This document shows, in pieces, positions 27,445-36,525 of a stretch of DNA of 64,000 bases. Made by a program: the position numbers and the translations under genes. Position 1 is the stretch's first letter; every line of letters begins with the position of its first letter. The stretch is from NCBI RefSeq assembly GCF_005877905.1, contig NZ_SWDV01000002.1, positions 124,001 through 188,000 on the forward strand, given 5' to 3'. This DNA comes from Pseudomonas nicosulfuronedens. Its GTDB lineage: Bacteria; Pseudomonadota; Gammaproteobacteria; Pseudomonadales; Pseudomonadaceae. The notes beneath the pieces were generated by a model. That model was not told where the DNA came from. It did no database searches and saw only the letters and a program-made list of their open reading frames with translations.

Positions 27445-28827
27445 ATGACCTTCGCCTCCCTTGGCCTGATCGATCCCCTCCTGCACGCCCTCGACGGGCT
27501 CGGCTACCAGAATCCGACGGCGGTGCAGGCCCAGGCCATCCCTGCGGTGCTCAAGGGGCGCGACCTGCTGGCCGCCGCCCAGACCGGCACCGGCAAGACC
27601 GCCGGCTTCGCCCTGCCGCTGCTGCAGAGGCTGCTGCAGGAAGGCCCGCAGGTGGCCGCCAACTCGATCCGCGCCCTGGTACTGGTGCCGACCCGCGAGC
27701 TGGCCGAGCAGGTCCATGAGAGTGTCCGCGCCTACGGCCAGCATGTGCCGCTGCGCACCGCCGTGGCGTACGGCGGGGTCAGCATCAACCCGCAGATGAT
27801 GAAGCTGCGCAAGGGTGTCGATGTACTGGTGGCGACGCCCGGCCGCCTGCTCGACCTGTATCGGCAGAACGCCCTGAAATTCACCCAGCTGCAGGTGCTG
27901 GTGCTGGACGAGGCCGACCGCATGCTCGACCTGGGCTTCGCCCGCGAGCTGGACGAAGTCTTCGCCGCGCTGCCAAGGCGCCGGCAGACCCTGCTGTTTT
28001 CCGCGACCTTCTCCGACGCCATTCGGCAGATGGCCCGCGAGCTGCTGCGTGACCCGCTGACCATCGACGTGGCGCCGCGCAATACGGCGGCAAAGACGGT
28101 GAAGCAGCACCTGGTCACCGTGGACAAGAAGCGCAAGGCCGAGCTGTTCCTGCACCTGCTGCGTGAGCAGGGCTGGCGCCAGGCGCTGGTGTTCGCCAAG
28201 ACCCGCAAGGGCGTCGACGAGCTGGTCGACGTGCTGCACAAGCAAGGCATTCGCGCGGACTCGATCCACGGCGACAAGCCGCAGCCGACACGCCTGCGCG
28301 CGCTGGCGCGGTTCAAGGCCGGCGAAGTGGATTTCCTCGTCGCCACCGACGTCGCCGCGCGCGGCCTGGATATCGAGGAGATGCCGCTGGTGGTCAACTT
28401 CGACCTGCCCATCGTCCCCGAGGATTACGTGCACCGCATCGGCCGCACCGGTCGCGCTGGCGCCAGCGGTCAGGCGATCTCGCTGGTCTGCGCCGATGAA
28501 GTGCAGCAGCTGGCGGCCATCGAGACGCTGATCGGGCAACTGTTGCAGCGTCGTGAAGAGGATGGGTTCGAAGCCGAACACCGGGTGCCGCAGACCACGC
28601 TGGGCGGCCAGGTACTGAAGAAGCCGAAGAAGCCCAAGCAACCCAAGGTGCCCGAAGGCAAGCCGGGCAAGGTTCACCTCGGCTCGCTGCTGGATGACAA
28701 GCCGCAGGTCAAGGCGGTGCGCAAGGCCCCGGGCTTTGGCCTCGGTGGTAAACCGGCCGGCGGCAAGTCTCCCGCCGGCAAATCGCCTGCTGCAAAGCCG
28801 GGCGGCAAGGGCGGTCGTCGCCCCTGA
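27445..28827 (+). CDS. rhlE: DEAD-box RNA helicase, RhlE type
   Basis: 460 residues. The Q motif lies in PTAVQAQAIP; Walker A is AQTGTGKT near residue 47; DEAD is LDEADRMLD near 150; SAT in FSATFS; motif VI HRIGRTGRAG. The tail after about residue 375 is Lys/Pro/Gly-rich (KKPKKPKQPK, GGKPAGGKSPAGK) and probably binds RNA. RhlE helicases act on ribosome assembly and mRNA decay. Pseudomonads carry more than one RhlE paralogue, so the exact orthologue is not assigned. Confidence 0.9.
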   Translation: MTFASLGLIDPLLHALDGLGYQNPTAVQAQAIPAVLKGRDLLAAAQTGTGKTAGFALPLLQRLLQEGPQVAANSIRALVLVPTRELAEQVHESVRAYGQHVPLRTAVAYGGVSINPQMMKLRKGVDVLVATPGRLLDLYRQNALKFTQLQVLVLDEADRMLDLGFARELDEVFAALPRRRQTLLFSATFSDAIRQMARELLRDPLTIDVAPRNTAAKTVKQHLVTVDKKRKAELFLHLLREQGWRQALVFAKTRKGVDELVDVLHKQGIRADSIHGDKPQPTRLRALARFKAGEVDFLVATDVAARGLDIEEMPLVVNFDLPIVPEDYVHRIGRTGRAGASGQAISLVCADEVQQLAAIETLIGQLLQRREEDGFEAEHRVPQTTLGGQVLKKPKKPKQPKVPEGKPGKVHLGSLLDDKPQVKAVRKAPGFGLGGKPAGGKSPAGKSPAAKPGGKGGRRP

Positions 28828-28996
28828 GCCGATAAGGCGCGCGCCTGCTCCATCGCGGTGCGCGGCCTTGGGCTGAATCGGGGTTGTCTTCAGGCGCGGC
28901 GGGGCCTTGCGGGGTGTGGCGCAAAAGCTGCATTTCCGTGTGGAATCCCGAACGCCTATAGTGTGCCCATTGCGCACACAACAAGAACGACAGCCC

Positions 28997-29815
28997 ATGC
29001 GCCACAAGGAACTCAAAGCCTGGACCGGCGGAGTCGCCCATCTGCTCCCGCTGGCCGCCGGTCGCCCGAGCCTGCTCGGCCTCAGCCAATGGCTGCAGCA
29101 GGTCTGCGCGGTGGATAACTTCGTGCTCTTCGTCTACGAAGGCAACCACCGACCACTGGACCTGTTCGACAGCTTCCCGGCGGACATCCGGCATGTCTAC
29201 GTCGAGGACTACCAGGCCGGCCCGTACCTGCTCGATCCCTTCTACCTCGCCTGCACCCGCCACCAGGCGCCCGGCCTGTGGCGTTTGCGGCAGTTCGCGC
29301 CGGACCACTTCTACCTGGGCGAGTACTACCAGACGTATTACCAGCAGACCGGCCTGACCGAGGAGATTGCCTTCTTCATCGACCTTGCCGATGGCGCCAC
29401 CGCCGTGCTCTCGCTGATGCGCAAGACCTCCAGTCCCGCCTACAGCCGTGACGAGATGCAACTGCTGGAGTGCGCGCGGCCGGTGGTCGAGCAGGTGGTA
29501 CGCGAGGCCTGGGAGCTGCGCCGTGCGCAACCGCGCCCGGCACAGGACCTGGACTACCAGATCCGCGAGGCCTTCGACCAGTTCGGCGCCCAGCTGCTCA
29601 CGCCCCGTGAGCAGGAGATCGTCCAGCTTCTGCTGCGTGGCCACTCCAGCGCTTCGGTGGCCGAGCAGCTGGATATCAGCCCCGGTACGGTGAAGATCCA
29701 CCGCAAGAACATCTACGCCAAGCTCGGCATCGGCAGCCAGTCGGAGCTGCTCGGGCTGTTCATCCGTGAACTGGCGGGGCGCGATGCGGCGGGTGGGATG
29801 CTCGCGGCGGGTTGA
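28997..29815 (+). CDS. LuxR-family transcriptional regulator
   Basis: 272 residues. The C-terminal helix-turn-helix is LLTPREQEIVQLLLRGHSSASVAEQLDISPGTVKIHRKNIYAKLG (about 200-245). The N-terminal 190 residues do not look like an acyl-homoserine-lactone-binding or receiver domain. The next operon encodes polyamine-type uptake and an aldehyde dehydrogenase, and it is the likely target. A 6-bp palindrome at 30041-30056 is a candidate site. Confidence 0.88.
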   Translation: MRHKELKAWTGGVAHLLPLAAGRPSLLGLSQWLQQVCAVDNFVLFVYEGNHRPLDLFDSFPADIRHVYVEDYQAGPYLLDPFYLACTRHQAPGLWRLRQFAPDHFYLGEYYQTYYQQTGLTEEIAFFIDLADGATAVLSLMRKTSSPAYSRDEMQLLECARPVVEQVVREAWELRRAQPRPAQDLDYQIREAFDQFGAQLLTPREQEIVQLLLRGHSSASVAEQLDISPGTVKIHRKNIYAKLGIGSQSELLGLFIRELAGRDAAGGMLAAG

Positions 29816-29828
29816 GTGTTGGCAACCC

Positions 29829-30016
29829 GTAGGGCGAATAACCGTTCACGGTTATCCGCCGTTGTCTTTGGCTGCGATCCGCGCGGCGGATAACGCTTGG
29901 GGCGTTATGCGCCCTACGTGATTACGTACGCGGCTCTTCGTAGGAGCGAGCTTGCTCGCGAACCGTTCGACGCCGGCGTCAGTGGAAAGCCCGTTCGCGA
30001 GCAAGCTCGCTCCTAC
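29829..30016. repeat. Two adjacent REP-like palindromes
   Basis: GTAGGGCGAATAACCG...GGCGTTATGCGCCCTAC (29829-29917), then GTAGGAGCGAGCTTGCTCGCGAA...TTCGCGAGCAAGCTCGCTCCTAC (29940-30016), which is nearly perfect. They lie between the LuxR gene and the ABC operon and may end the upstream transcript. Confidence 0.85.
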
Positions 30017-30040
30017 AGGGTGTGACGGTGACTACGCATC

Positions 30041-30056
30041 TATCCCCCGAGGGATA
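30041..30056. promoter_or_regulatory. Palindrome upstream of the ABC operon
   Basis: TATCCC-CCGA-GGGATA followed by TATACACCCC, about 65 bases before the ATPase start. A plausible activator-binding site for the LuxR-type regulator encoded next door; inferred from position only. Confidence 0.4.
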
Positions 30057-30121
30057 TATACACCCCGAAAGCCCCGTTGCTAGCTTGAGCCCCAACAAGA
30101 ACAAAGTGGGAGCGCGCGGTG

Positions 30122-31237
30122 ATGGAGAGCGGTCAGGACTTCGATATCGAATTCCGCAACGTGGTCAAGCGCTACGGCAGCGTGCCGGCGGTCAACGGGC
30201 TGAGCTTCCGGGTGAAGCGCGGCGCCTTCCATTCCTTCCTCGGCAGTTCGGGCTGCGGCAAGACCACCACCCTGCGGATGATCGCCGGCTTCGAGCAGCC
30301 CAGCGAAGGCGAAGTGTTGTTGGCCGGTAAAGCCGTCGCCGGGGTGCCGGCGCACCAGCGCGCAGTGAACATGGTGTTCCAGCACTACGCGTTGTTCCCG
30401 CACCTGACGGTGACCGAGAACATCGCCTACGGCCTGCGCTACCGCACGCCGCGCCCGGACCGTACGCAGCAGCGCCGCATGGCCGACGAGGCGCTGGAGA
30501 TGGTGCGCCTGTCCGGCTTCGGCACGCGCAAGCCCCACGAGCTTTCCGGTGGCCAGCAACAGCGCGTGGCGCTGGCCCGCGCGCTGGTCAACAAGCCCAC
30601 CGTGCTGCTGCTCGACGAGCCCCTGGCGGCGCTGGATCGCAAGCTGCGTAAGGAGATGCAGTCCGAGTTGCTGCGTCTGCAGCGCGAGGTCGGCATCACC
30701 TTCGTGCTGGTCACCCATGACCAGGAAGAAGCGCTGTCGATGAGCGACAGCATCAGCATCATGAAGGACGGCCTGATCATCCAGACCGCCACCCCCGAGG
30801 CGCTCTACGAGACCCCGGCGAGCCGCTACGTGGCGGACTTCATCGGCGAGTCCAACCTCTTCTCCGGCACCGTGCGCCGACTTGATTCCGGCCGCGTGGT
30901 CCTGGGCACCCCGGCCGGGCTGGAACTGAGCAGCCCGCCGACGCCCACCGGCCCTGCGCTGGCGCCCCAGGCCGAGGGTTGCATCGCCGTGCGCCCCGAG
31001 CTGGTCGGCATCGCCGCCGCCGACTCGGAGCTGCAGCGCGAGGTGCGCCTGAAGGGCCGCGTCGAAGACCGTATCTACCTGGGCAACCTCACCGAGTACC
31101 GCGTGCGCACCGACGCCTTCGGCATCGTCTGCGTACGTGTGCCGCGCAAGGCAGGAGGCGAGTCCGAGGCCTTCGAGCACGGTGCGCCGGTACAGGTCGG
31201 CTGGAACCAGGCCAGCGGCCTGGCCATGGCCCTTTGA
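30122..31237 (+). CDS. ABC transporter ATPase, polyamine (PotA) type
   Basis: 371 residues. Walker A GSSGCGKTTT near residue 41, Q loop VFQHYALFPH, signature LSGGQQQRVALARAL, Walker B VLLLDEPLAALD, H-loop VTHDQEEAL. A C-terminal TOBE-like regulatory domain follows (about 240-371). Energises the importer made with the two permeases downstream. ATG 30122 preferred, preceded by GTGGGAG; a GTG one codon earlier is possible. Substrate inferred as a polyamine or similar cationic amine. Confidence 0.9.
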   Translation: MESGQDFDIEFRNVVKRYGSVPAVNGLSFRVKRGAFHSFLGSSGCGKTTTLRMIAGFEQPSEGEVLLAGKAVAGVPAHQRAVNMVFQHYALFPHLTVTENIAYGLRYRTPRPDRTQQRRMADEALEMVRLSGFGTRKPHELSGGQQQRVALARALVNKPTVLLLDEPLAALDRKLRKEMQSELLRLQREVGITFVLVTHDQEEALSMSDSISIMKDGLIIQTATPEALYETPASRYVADFIGESNLFSGTVRRLDSGRVVLGTPAGLELSSPPTPTGPALAPQAEGCIAVRPELVGIAAADSELQREVRLKGRVEDRIYLGNLTEYRVRTDAFGIVCVRVPRKAGGESEAFEHGAPVQVGWNQASGLAMAL

Positions 31238-31287
31238 GTTCGACGATCCAACCATAACGACAATCAGCAGACAGGCGGGGAGTGACG

Positions 31288-32430
31288 ATGGACAAGAAGA
31301 GCTTCATCAAGACGATGCGCAGCTGGGAAAACGGCTCCATCACGCGGCGCGATTTCCTTGGCAAGACCGGTCTCGGCCTGGCGATGGCGGTGGTCGCCGC
31401 CAATACCCCCGGCCTGCTGACCGGCAAGGCCTACGCGGCCGAGGGCAGCAACATCGGTGACCGCCTGGCGCTGGCCACCTGGCCGAACTACCACAGCCAG
31501 GAAAACTTCGACGCCTTCGCCAAGGCCACGGGCGCGCGCGTACAGATGAACGTGTTCGGCTCCAACGAGGAGATGCTCGCCAAGCTGCAGGCCGGCGGCA
31601 GCGGCTGGGACGTCTTCGTGCCGACCAACTACACCATCAGTACCTATGTGCAGCTCGGGCTGATCGAGCCGCTGGACCTCTCGCGCATTCCCAACTTCGA
31701 CCCCAAGGCCTTCGAGGAGCGCTTCATGGCCCAGGGCACGGTGGACGGCAAGGTCTACGCGGTGCCGAAGAACTGGGGCACCACCGGCATCGTCTATGAC
31801 GCCAGTCGCGTGAAGGGCAGCCCGGACTCCTGGAAACAATTCTGGGACCTGACGCTGACCAGCGCCTCGGGCCGCACCATCGTCCACGACTACCAGCTCA
31901 CCGCCATCGGCAACGCGCTGAAGTATTACGGCTACAGCTTCAACTCGCTGGACCCGAAGGAACTGGCCGAGGCCGAGAAGCTGCTGATCCAGGCCAAGCC
32001 GCACCTGTTCGCGATCAACTCCGACATCCAGCCTTCAATGCGCAACGGCGACGCCTGGATGGCCATGGCCTGGACCGGCGATGCCTCGCAGCTGCATCGC
32101 GACAACCCGGACATGACCTTCGTGCTGGGCAAGGAGGGCGGCGAGATCTGGAGCGACTTCTTCGCCATTCCCAAGGGGGCCGAGCACAAGGATGCCGCCT
32201 ACGCCTTCATCAACTACCTGCTCGACCCGCAGCACAACAAGCTGGAGGTGCTCTCCCACGGCTACCCGAGCGGGGACAAGCGCGTCGATGCGCTGCTCTC
32301 CAAGGAGATGCTCGACGACCCGATCATGTACCCGGCAGCCGAGCGTCTTTCGCCGCTGGAGTTCGGCGCCGCGGCGACCCTCACCAGCCCGGCGCGCGCC
32401 GAACTGATGGCGCGGTTCAAGGCCGCCTGA
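31288..32430 (+). CDS. Extracellular solute-binding protein, polyamine (PotD) type, Tat-exported
   Basis: 380 residues. The N-terminus carries a twin-arginine signal, ITRRDFLGKTGLGLAMAVV, so export should be via Tat in a folded state. The mature part has the PotD/PotF fold: LATWPNYHSQENFDAFAKATG, WDVFVPTNYTI, AVPKNWGTTGIVYD and AYAFINYLLDPQ. ATG 31288 follows GGGGAG. It is 50 bases after the ATPase gene. Binding of a polyamine or another organic cation is inferred from the family. Confidence 0.9.
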   Translation: MDKKSFIKTMRSWENGSITRRDFLGKTGLGLAMAVVAANTPGLLTGKAYAAEGSNIGDRLALATWPNYHSQENFDAFAKATGARVQMNVFGSNEEMLAKLQAGGSGWDVFVPTNYTISTYVQLGLIEPLDLSRIPNFDPKAFEERFMAQGTVDGKVYAVPKNWGTTGIVYDASRVKGSPDSWKQFWDLTLTSASGRTIVHDYQLTAIGNALKYYGYSFNSLDPKELAEAEKLLIQAKPHLFAINSDIQPSMRNGDAWMAMAWTGDASQLHRDNPDMTFVLGKEGGEIWSDFFAIPKGAEHKDAAYAFINYLLDPQHNKLEVLSHGYPSGDKRVDALLSKEMLDDPIMYPAAERLSPLEFGAAATLTSPARAELMARFKAA

Positions 32431-32440
32431 CGGCCTCTTT

Positions 32441-32518
32441 GTAGGAGCGAGCTCGCTCGCGAACCCGCCCAGCCTCCGAGCTGACGGGAGAAGCGTTCGC
32501 GAGCAAGCTCGCTCCTAC
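32441..32518. repeat. REP palindrome inside the ABC operon
   Basis: GTAGGAGCGAGCTCGCTCGCGAA and its partner TTCGCGAGCAAGCTCGCTCCTAC form a long hairpin between the binding-protein gene and the first permease gene. Such placement often stabilises the upstream mRNA and lowers permease expression relative to the binding protein. Confidence 0.9.
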
Positions 32519-32555
32519 AGGGGAGCTGCGTAATTCCATGCGTAGGGAATCGAAC

Positions 32556-33467
32556 ATGAACATCGCTGTCAGCGCCCCGTTGCCGCAGACCCAGGCGACA
32601 CCCACGGTCTCGCGTGCGAAAAGCCTCGGCCGGCGCGTCACGCTCCTGCTGCTCCTGCCGTCCACCCTGTGGTTCCTGCTGCTTCTGCTGATGCCGCTGG
32701 TGATCATCCTGGTCTTCAGCTTCGGCGAGCGCAGCGCCGTGGGCGGCTACGGCGGCGGGCTGACGCTGGAGAACTACCTGAACCTCGGTTCCCGCGCCCA
32801 GGCCTTCTGGAACACCCTGACCCTGGCGCCGCTGGGCACTCTCGCGTGCCTGCTGGCAGCCTACCCGCTGGCCTACTTCCTGGCGGTGAAGGTGCGGCGC
32901 AACAAGTCGCTGCTGCTGACCCTGGTGATCGTGCCGTTCTGGACCAGCTTCCTGATCCGCACCTACGCCTGGATCTTCATCCTCAGCGGCAAAGGCATTC
33001 CGGCACTGCTGGAGAGCTTCGGCATCGCCGACGTGCGCCTGATCAACACGCCGTACGCGGTGCTGATCGGCATCGTCTACGGCTACCTGCCGCTGATGGT
33101 GTTCCCCATCTACGTGACCCTGGAAAAACTCGACAAGCGCCTGCTGGAAGCTTCCGGTGACCTCGGCGCGAGTGCCTTCGAGACCTTCCGCCGGATCACC
33201 CTGCCGCTGTCCGCGCCGGGGGTGATCACCGGGGTGATGCTGGTGTTCATCCTGCTCATGGGCGAGTTCCTGATCCCGGCGATCCTCGGCGGCGGCAAGG
33301 TGTTCTTCGTCGGCAACGCGCTGGTCGACCTGTTCCTGCAATCGCGCAACTGGCCCTTCGGCAGCGCGGTGGCGATGACCCTGGTGGCGATGATGCTGGT
33401 GATCATCGGCGTCTACCTGAAACTCGTGGCGCGCTACGGCGGCTCACGCAACGACGGAGTGCTCTGA
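32556..33467 (+). CDS. ABC transporter permease, PotB type
   Basis: 303 residues with six transmembrane helices. The EAA loop LLEASGDLGASAFETFRRITLPLSAPG lies near residues 195-222. First TM at about 28-50 (TLLLLLPSTLWFLLLLLMPLV). ATG 32556 (MNIAVSAPL) was chosen over one six codons earlier. Forms the channel with the next gene, separated by one base. Confidence 0.9.
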   Translation: MNIAVSAPLPQTQATPTVSRAKSLGRRVTLLLLLPSTLWFLLLLLMPLVIILVFSFGERSAVGGYGGGLTLENYLNLGSRAQAFWNTLTLAPLGTLACLLAAYPLAYFLAVKVRRNKSLLLTLVIVPFWTSFLIRTYAWIFILSGKGIPALLESFGIADVRLINTPYAVLIGIVYGYLPLMVFPIYVTLEKLDKRLLEASGDLGASAFETFRRITLPLSAPGVITGVMLVFILLMGEFLIPAILGGGKVFFVGNALVDLFLQSRNWPFGSAVAMTLVAMMLVIIGVYLKLVARYGGSRNDGVL

Positions 33468-33468
33468 G

Positions 33469-34287
33469 ATGTGGCTGCGCAGTTACTCCACCTCGGTCTA
33501 CCTGTTCCTCTACGCGCCCATCGCGCTGATCATGCTCTTCGCCTTCAACGCCGGGCGCAGCGGGCTGAGCTTCCAGTGCTGCTCGGTGCAGTGGTTCGGT
33601 CGTGCCTTCGGCAACCCGTTCATCATGGAAGCGCTGGGCAACAGCGCGCTGATCGCCTTCTGCTCGGCGCTGATCGCCACACTGTTCGGCACCCTTGCGG
33701 TGTTCGGCCTGCAACGCGTGGGCAAGCGCGTGCGCCTGCTGTTCGACGCGCTGACCTACTGCGCGATCATCGTGCCGGGCATCGTCATCGGCATTGCGAC
33801 GCTGATCGCCTTCATCACCCTGTTCGACGTGGTGAACCCGCTGCTGGCGCTGCTGGACATCGGCCTGCCGAAACTCAACATGGGCTTCGGCACCGTGGTG
33901 GCGGCGCACTCGCTGTTTACCATGGCGCTGGTGATGGTGATCGTCCGCACCCGCGTCGAAGCCATGGACAAGTCGCTGCTGGAAGCTTCCGCCGACCTCT
34001 ATGCGCCACCGCTGGACACCTTCTGGCGCGTGACCCTGCCGCAGATTGCCCCGGCGATCCTGGCGGGCTTCCTGCTGGCGTTCACCTTCAGCTTCGACGA
34101 TTTCATCATCGCCTTCTTCGTCGCCGGCTCCGAGACCACGCTGCCGATCTACATCTTCTCGTCGATCCGTCGCGGCATCACGCCGGAGATCAACGCCATC
34201 TCCACGGTGATCATCTGCGCCTCGCTGGCGCTGCTGTTCACCTCCCGCTACCTGCAGAACCGCCGCACCGGCGTTCAGGCCGCCTGA
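33469..34287 (+). CDS. ABC transporter permease, PotC type
   Basis: 272 residues, six transmembrane helices. EAA loop: LLEASADLYAPPLDTFWRVTLPQIAPA. The segment AFTFSFDDFIIAFFVAG near residue 202 is typical of PotC/PotI permeases. One base after the PotB-type gene, so translation is coupled. Completes the importer. Confidence 0.9.
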   Translation: MWLRSYSTSVYLFLYAPIALIMLFAFNAGRSGLSFQCCSVQWFGRAFGNPFIMEALGNSALIAFCSALIATLFGTLAVFGLQRVGKRVRLLFDALTYCAIIVPGIVIGIATLIAFITLFDVVNPLLALLDIGLPKLNMGFGTVVAAHSLFTMALVMVIVRTRVEAMDKSLLEASADLYAPPLDTFWRVTLPQIAPAILAGFLLAFTFSFDDFIIAFFVAGSETTLPIYIFSSIRRGITPEINAISTVIICASLALLFTSRYLQNRRTGVQAA

Positions 34288-34312
34288 GGGCCGACTTCAA
34301 GGAGACGCGAGC

Positions 34313-35785
34313 ATGCGTGACCAGCTCTACATCAACGGGCAGTGGGTCAGGCCGGACCTGGGCGGTCGCTTCACCAGCTTCGACCCCGCCACCGGCCAGC
34401 CGCTGCGCGAAGTGCCGGCGGCGACCGAGGAAGACGTCGACCATGCCGTGCGCGCGGCGCGTACCGCGTTCAATCGCGGCTGGGGGCAGAGCCGCGGCAG
34501 CGAGCGCGCCGAATGGCTGGAGGCGCTGGCCGAGGAGCTTGCGCGCAACCAGGACACCCTGGCCGAACTGGAAGTGCGCGACAACGGCAAGCCGCTGCCC
34601 GAGGCGCAGTGGGACGTGGCTGACGCTATCGGCTGCTTCCGCTACTACGCCGACCTGGCGCGGGAACTGGACGAGCGCCAGGACCAGGTCCTGGCGCTGC
34701 CCGACGAGCGCTTCCGCTGCCGCATCCGCCAGGAGCCGGTGGGTGTGGCCGGGCAGATCATTCCCTGGAACTACCCGCTGCTGATGGCGGCCTGGAAGGT
34801 CGCGCCAGCCCTGGCGGCGGGTGCGACCTGCGTGCTCAAACCATCCGAGTTGACACCACTGAGCGCCCTGGAACTGGCCGCCGCGGCGGACGCCGTGGGC
34901 CTGCCAGCGGGCGTACTCAATGTATTGCCCGGCCTCGGCGCAGAGGCCGGCAGGCCGCTGAGCCAGCATCCGGGCGTGGACAAGCTGGCCTTCACTGGCA
35001 GCGTGCCGACCGGCTCACGGATCATGTCGGCGGCGGCCCAGGACATCAAGAACGTCAGCCTGGAGCTGGGCGGCAAATCGGCCTTCATCGTCTTCGACGA
35101 CAGCGATGTCGAGGCGGCGGTGGAGTGGATCCTGTTCGGCATCTTCTGGAACCAGGGGCAGGTATGCAGCGCCACCTCGCGCCTGCTGGTGCAGGAGGGC
35201 ATCGCCCCGCGCCTGATCGAGCGGCTGGTGGAAGCGACCCGCGCCATCACCATCGGTGACGGCCTGCAGCCGGGCGTGCTGCTGGGGCCGCTGGTCAGCC
35301 AGGGACAGCACGAAAAGGTACTCGGCTTCGTCGAAAAAGGCCGCGCGGGCGGCGCCCGGTTGCTCACCGGTGGCAAGCGCCCGGCGGGGCTGGAGCAGGG
35401 TTGGTTCATCGAGCCGGCGATCTTCGACGAACCGGCCGAGGACGCGCTGATCTGGCGCGAGGAAATCTTCGGCCCGGTGCTCTGTGTGAAGCGCTTCAAG
35501 ACCGAGGCCGAGGCCCTGCGCCTGGCCAACGACAGCCGCTTCGGCCTGGCCGGCGCGGTGATGTCGGGTGATCCGCAACGCGCCGCGCGGGTAGCCGACG
35601 GGCTGCGCGCGGGGATCGTCTGGGTCAACTGCTCGCAGCCCACCTTCACCCAGGCGCCCTGGGGTGGCATGAAGCAGAGTGGCATCGGCCGCGAGCTGGG
35701 CGTGTGGGGGCTGGAGAACTACCTGGAGGTGAAGCAGGTGACCGAGTATGTCTCCGATCAGCCCTGGGGCTGGTACCTGAAGTAG
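34313..35785 (+). CDS. NAD(P)-dependent aldehyde dehydrogenase (betaine/aminoaldehyde type)
   Basis: 490 residues. Catalytic Cys285 in GQVCSATS, general base Glu251 in SLELGGKS, and the N-terminal PWNYPLLMAAWKVAPALAAG cofactor segment. The nearest families are betaine-aldehyde and 4-aminobutyraldehyde dehydrogenases. It is 25 bases after the permease gene and follows AAGGAGACG. Coupling an amine importer to an aminoaldehyde dehydrogenase suggests polyamine catabolism, but the amine-to-aldehyde step is not encoded nearby. Confidence 0.9.
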   Translation: MRDQLYINGQWVRPDLGGRFTSFDPATGQPLREVPAATEEDVDHAVRAARTAFNRGWGQSRGSERAEWLEALAEELARNQDTLAELEVRDNGKPLPEAQWDVADAIGCFRYYADLARELDERQDQVLALPDERFRCRIRQEPVGVAGQIIPWNYPLLMAAWKVAPALAAGATCVLKPSELTPLSALELAAAADAVGLPAGVLNVLPGLGAEAGRPLSQHPGVDKLAFTGSVPTGSRIMSAAAQDIKNVSLELGGKSAFIVFDDSDVEAAVEWILFGIFWNQGQVCSATSRLLVQEGIAPRLIERLVEATRAITIGDGLQPGVLLGPLVSQGQHEKVLGFVEKGRAGGARLLTGGKRPAGLEQGWFIEPAIFDEPAEDALIWREEIFGPVLCVKRFKTEAEALRLANDSRFGLAGAVMSGDPQRAARVADGLRAGIVWVNCSQPTFTQAPWGGMKQSGIGRELGVWGLENYLEVKQVTEYVSDQPWGWYLK

Positions 35786-35795
35786 CGGCATCACT

Positions 35796-36010
35796 GTAGG
35801 AGCGATCTTGCTTACTCCCAGTCACCCGGGGGGTTCGGCCGGGCTTCGCCCCTCTCCCTAACCCTCTCCCTGAAGGGAGAGGGAACCGTTGGGCAGAGTC
35901 GGGTGTTCCGGAGTCAGCCGGCTAGCATAGGGTAGCCGGCTGAAATCTAATCTCGCTCGGCACGGACAAGCCCCCTCTCCCTTCAGGGAGAGGGCAGGGG
36001 AGAGGGATCG
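35796..36010. repeat. Intergenic repeat cluster with inverted copies
   Basis: An REP-like fragment (GTAGGAGCGATCTTGC, 35796-35811) is followed by CTCTCCCTGAAGGGAGAGGG near 35864-35883. An inverted related stretch CCCTCTCCCTTCAGGGAGAGGG lies near 35972-35993. Between them GCCGGCTAGCATAGGGTAGCCGGC forms a hairpin. No gene is visible between 35786 and 36062. Confidence 0.65.
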
Positions 36011-36062
36011 AGGGTCAACCCAGTACACTGCAGTACCCGACGAGCACCACCCGCGACACATC

Positions 36063-36431
36063 TCAGTCGAGGTTATGCCCGATCCGCCAGAGCACGCCGC
36101 TCGGGTCGTGCAGGGTGAAGTCGCGCATCTTCCACGGCTGGTCTTCCAGTGCACCGAGGCGCACGCCATAGCGCTCGGCGAGGCCGGAGTCGCGGACCTT
36201 CGCGTACCAGGCGTCGGCATCCTCCACCAGCAGGTGCAGCATCAGGTTCTCGGCGAATTCCTTGACGTAGTAGTTCTGCAGCAGGAAGGCGCAGTGGTCG
36301 CCATGGTGGAAGTAGGCGAGTTCCTCGGAGTTCCACGGCGAGAGGAATCCCAGCTCCTTATAGAACTGTTGGGAGAGCGTGAAATCGCGGGCGGGGACGA
36401 AGACTTTCAGTTCAACGCTGGCAGTGCTCAT
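36063..36431 (-). CDS. VOC-family (glyoxalase/bleomycin-resistance fold) protein
   Basis: 122 residues. ELKVFVPARDFTLSQQFYKELGF begins the fold and FTLHDPSGVLWRIGHN ends it. The Met at 36431 is preferred over that at 36437 because AGGAAGG lies seven bases before it. Family members bind metals or drugs; no substrate can be assigned, and the canonical metal ligands are incomplete. Confidence 0.85.
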   Translation of the reverse strand: MSTASVELKVFVPARDFTLSQQFYKELGFLSPWNSEELAYFHHGDHCAFLLQNYYVKEFAENLMLHLLVEDADAWYAKVRDSGLAERYGVRLGALEDQPWKMRDFTLHDPSGVLWRIGHNLD

Positions 36432-36525
36432 GGGCAACCTTCCTGGTAAGTCGTGAGCAGGCTTTTCGACGGTGCCCTCAACGCGGGCCGGTCGCCTCTG
36501 GCGGGCGGCTGGCCGGGAGTCTACC

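Noticed and set aside
30022-30330. Short frame covering the LuxR/ABC intergenic region
   Set aside because: It overlaps the ABC ATPase start in another frame and has no family match.
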